A stretch of 64,000 nucleotides of DNA, taken from positions 124,001 through 188,000 of the forward strand of contig JADJRT010000005.1 in the NCBI GenBank assembly GCA_016712035.1. The letters are read 5' to 3'. A program made the position numbers and the translations under genes. This document shows positions 63,031 through 64,000 of this stretch, one piece after another. The stretch comes from Flammeovirgaceae bacterium. GTDB taxonomy: Bacteria; Bacteroidota; Bacteroidia; Cytophagales; Cyclobacteriaceae. The notes beneath the pieces are model-generated. The model was not told where the DNA came from. It ran no database searches and worked only from the letters and a program-made list of their open reading frames with translations. Position 1 is the stretch's first letter; every line of letters starts with the position of its first letter.

Positions 63031-64000
63031 TTACAACGCAGTCTGGCTACTGATCCATCTGTTAATTTTTTCCTCCAACAAAACAAGTGGAAGACTACCG
63101 GAATTTAAAACCTGCGTATGAAATTCTCGAATTGAAAATTTATCACCTAATGCAGTCTCAGCTCTTATTCTCAGCTCTTTAATTTTTAGCTGGCCTACCT
63201 TGTACGAAACTGCCTGGCCCGGTGTACCCATATACCGTTCAATTTCAGCAATAATATCTGCTTCGGACTCCGCTTCATTATCAAGAGAATATTGAATGGC
63301 TTGTTCGCGCGTCCAGCCTTTTGAATGAATGCCCGTATCAACCACTAATCGAATGGCCCGATGCATTTCCATACTTAACATCCCAAAGTATTGATACGGG
63401 TCAACGTACAATCCAAGTTCTTTACCTAAGGATTCTGCATACAAGGCCCAGCCTTCTACAAAAACCCCCATACTTTCAGGATGTAAAAATTCAGGTAACT
63501 CTTGAGTTTCCTGTTGCACAGAAAGCTGATAATGATGACCCGGTACCGCTTCGTGCAAGAAGAGCGCTTCATCGGCAAACTTATTATGCGATTTTACATC
63601 GGGTATTGGAATATAAAAAACACCCGGACGAGAACCGTCTTTAGACCCGGGTACATATTCGGCACTGGCTGATCCTTCTCGAAAAGCTTCTGTTCTGCGA
63701 ACTTCAAAGTCGGCTTTGGGTTTTATCGCAAATACTGAATCAAGTTTTAGATTTAACCGATCACGAATAGCGTAAAAGTTTGCGATCACTTGTTCTGGTT
63801 TCGAAAAAGGCATTTGCTCGCGATTTGACCGAACGTAATTAAAGAATTCCTTCAAAGAACCATCAAAGCCAATGGTTGCTTTAACTTGTTCCATTTCATG
63901 TAGAATTCGCGCTACCTCAGATTTTCCTAACTCATGAATTTCGTCTGCGGTTAAGTTTGTTGTAGTGTGTAATCGTAGTAAATAATTATAGGTTTCTGTA
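63031..64000 (-). CDS. DUF885 family protein (M32/M3-like metallopeptidase fold), partial
   Basis: The frame is open from the stop at 63031 to the window edge, so the N-terminus lies beyond it. About 320 residues are visible. The putative zinc motif is HEAVPGHHYQLS, with a downstream glutamate in ESMGVFVEGWALYAE, the pattern of DUF885 proteins. Earlier in the fragment, YNYLLRLHTTTNLTADEIHELG is also typical. An internal ATG at 63894 exists but the family sequence continues past it. DUF885 members are usually exported peptidase-like lipoproteins; the signal would be upstream, out of view. Confidence 0.85.
   Translation of the reverse strand, partial: TETYNYLLRLHTTTNLTADEIHELGKSEVARILHEMEQVKATIGFDGSLKEFFNYVRSNREQMPFSKPEQVIANFYAIRDRLNLKLDSVFAIKPKADFEVRRTEAFREGSASAEYVPGSKDGSRPGVFYIPIPDVKSHNKFADEALFLHEAVPGHHYQLSVQQETQELPEFLHPESMGVFVEGWALYAESLGKELGLYVDPYQYFGMLSMEMHRAIRLVVDTGIHSKGWTREQAIQYSLDNEAESEADIIAEIERYMGTPGQAVSYKVGQLKIKELRIRAETALGDKFSIREFHTQVLNSGSLPLVLLEEKINRWISSQTAL

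Overview
The window looks like a chromosomal stretch from a member of the Bacteroidota, most likely order Cytophagales. The signs are a fused SecDF, the gliding lipoprotein GldH, a SusC/SusD pair, a type IX secretion C-terminal domain on a secreted protease, Bacteroidota-type -7 boxes (TAnnTTTG) and almost no Shine-Dalgarno sequences. GC content is moderate. I see no rRNA, tRNA, CRISPR array, insertion sequence or prophage, and no gap between genes exceeds about 300 bases.

Layout. 1-12.6 kb: the end of a secreted protein, a DUF2723 membrane protein, a methyltransferase, a GWxTD protein, rlmB, a broken manC next to kdsD, recQ and purD. 12.7-23.7 kb: ricT (PSP1) and gldH, a two-component pair, secDF, a small membrane protein, udk, rdgB, two FKBP lipoproteins (one internally deleted) and nrnA. 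23.9-32.8 kb: ndk, gcvP, a MASE1 histidine kinase, an M28 peptidase, sdaAA, a small membrane protein and upp. 32.9-49.2 kb: an M42-like peptidase, a GH109-like Tat protein, a SemiSWEET, a TPR histidine kinase, a class V aminotransferase, pirin, trhA, a large haem-binding CxxCH lipoprotein, an ATP-grasp protein, a FabH-like synthase, an MBL hydrolase and a 2-hydroxyacid dehydrogenase. 49.2-58.6 kb: a six-gene minus-strand operon (SusC, SusD, two lipoproteins, an M43-type metalloprotease and a Calx-beta lipoprotein) closed by a strong hairpin; I infer peptide or glycoprotein scavenging. 58.8-64 kb: a Tat-exported Gfo/Idh oxidoreductase followed by a Tat-exported TIM-barrel enzyme, then DUF4421, DinB and DUF885 proteins.

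The strongest signal in the window is technical. I can place 25 small frameshifts in 20 otherwise well conserved genes, most of them one missing base in or beside a homopolymer, plus two larger in-gene deletions. This is the pattern of an incompletely polished long-read assembly, so interrupted genes are described here as single genes with the shift position given. One apparent fusion (PSP1-GldH) is such an artefact.

I found no convincing undescribed system. The best biological leads are the protease-carrying SusCD operon, the Tat-exported sugar-oxidoreductase genes and a perfect 18-bp palindrome present twice.
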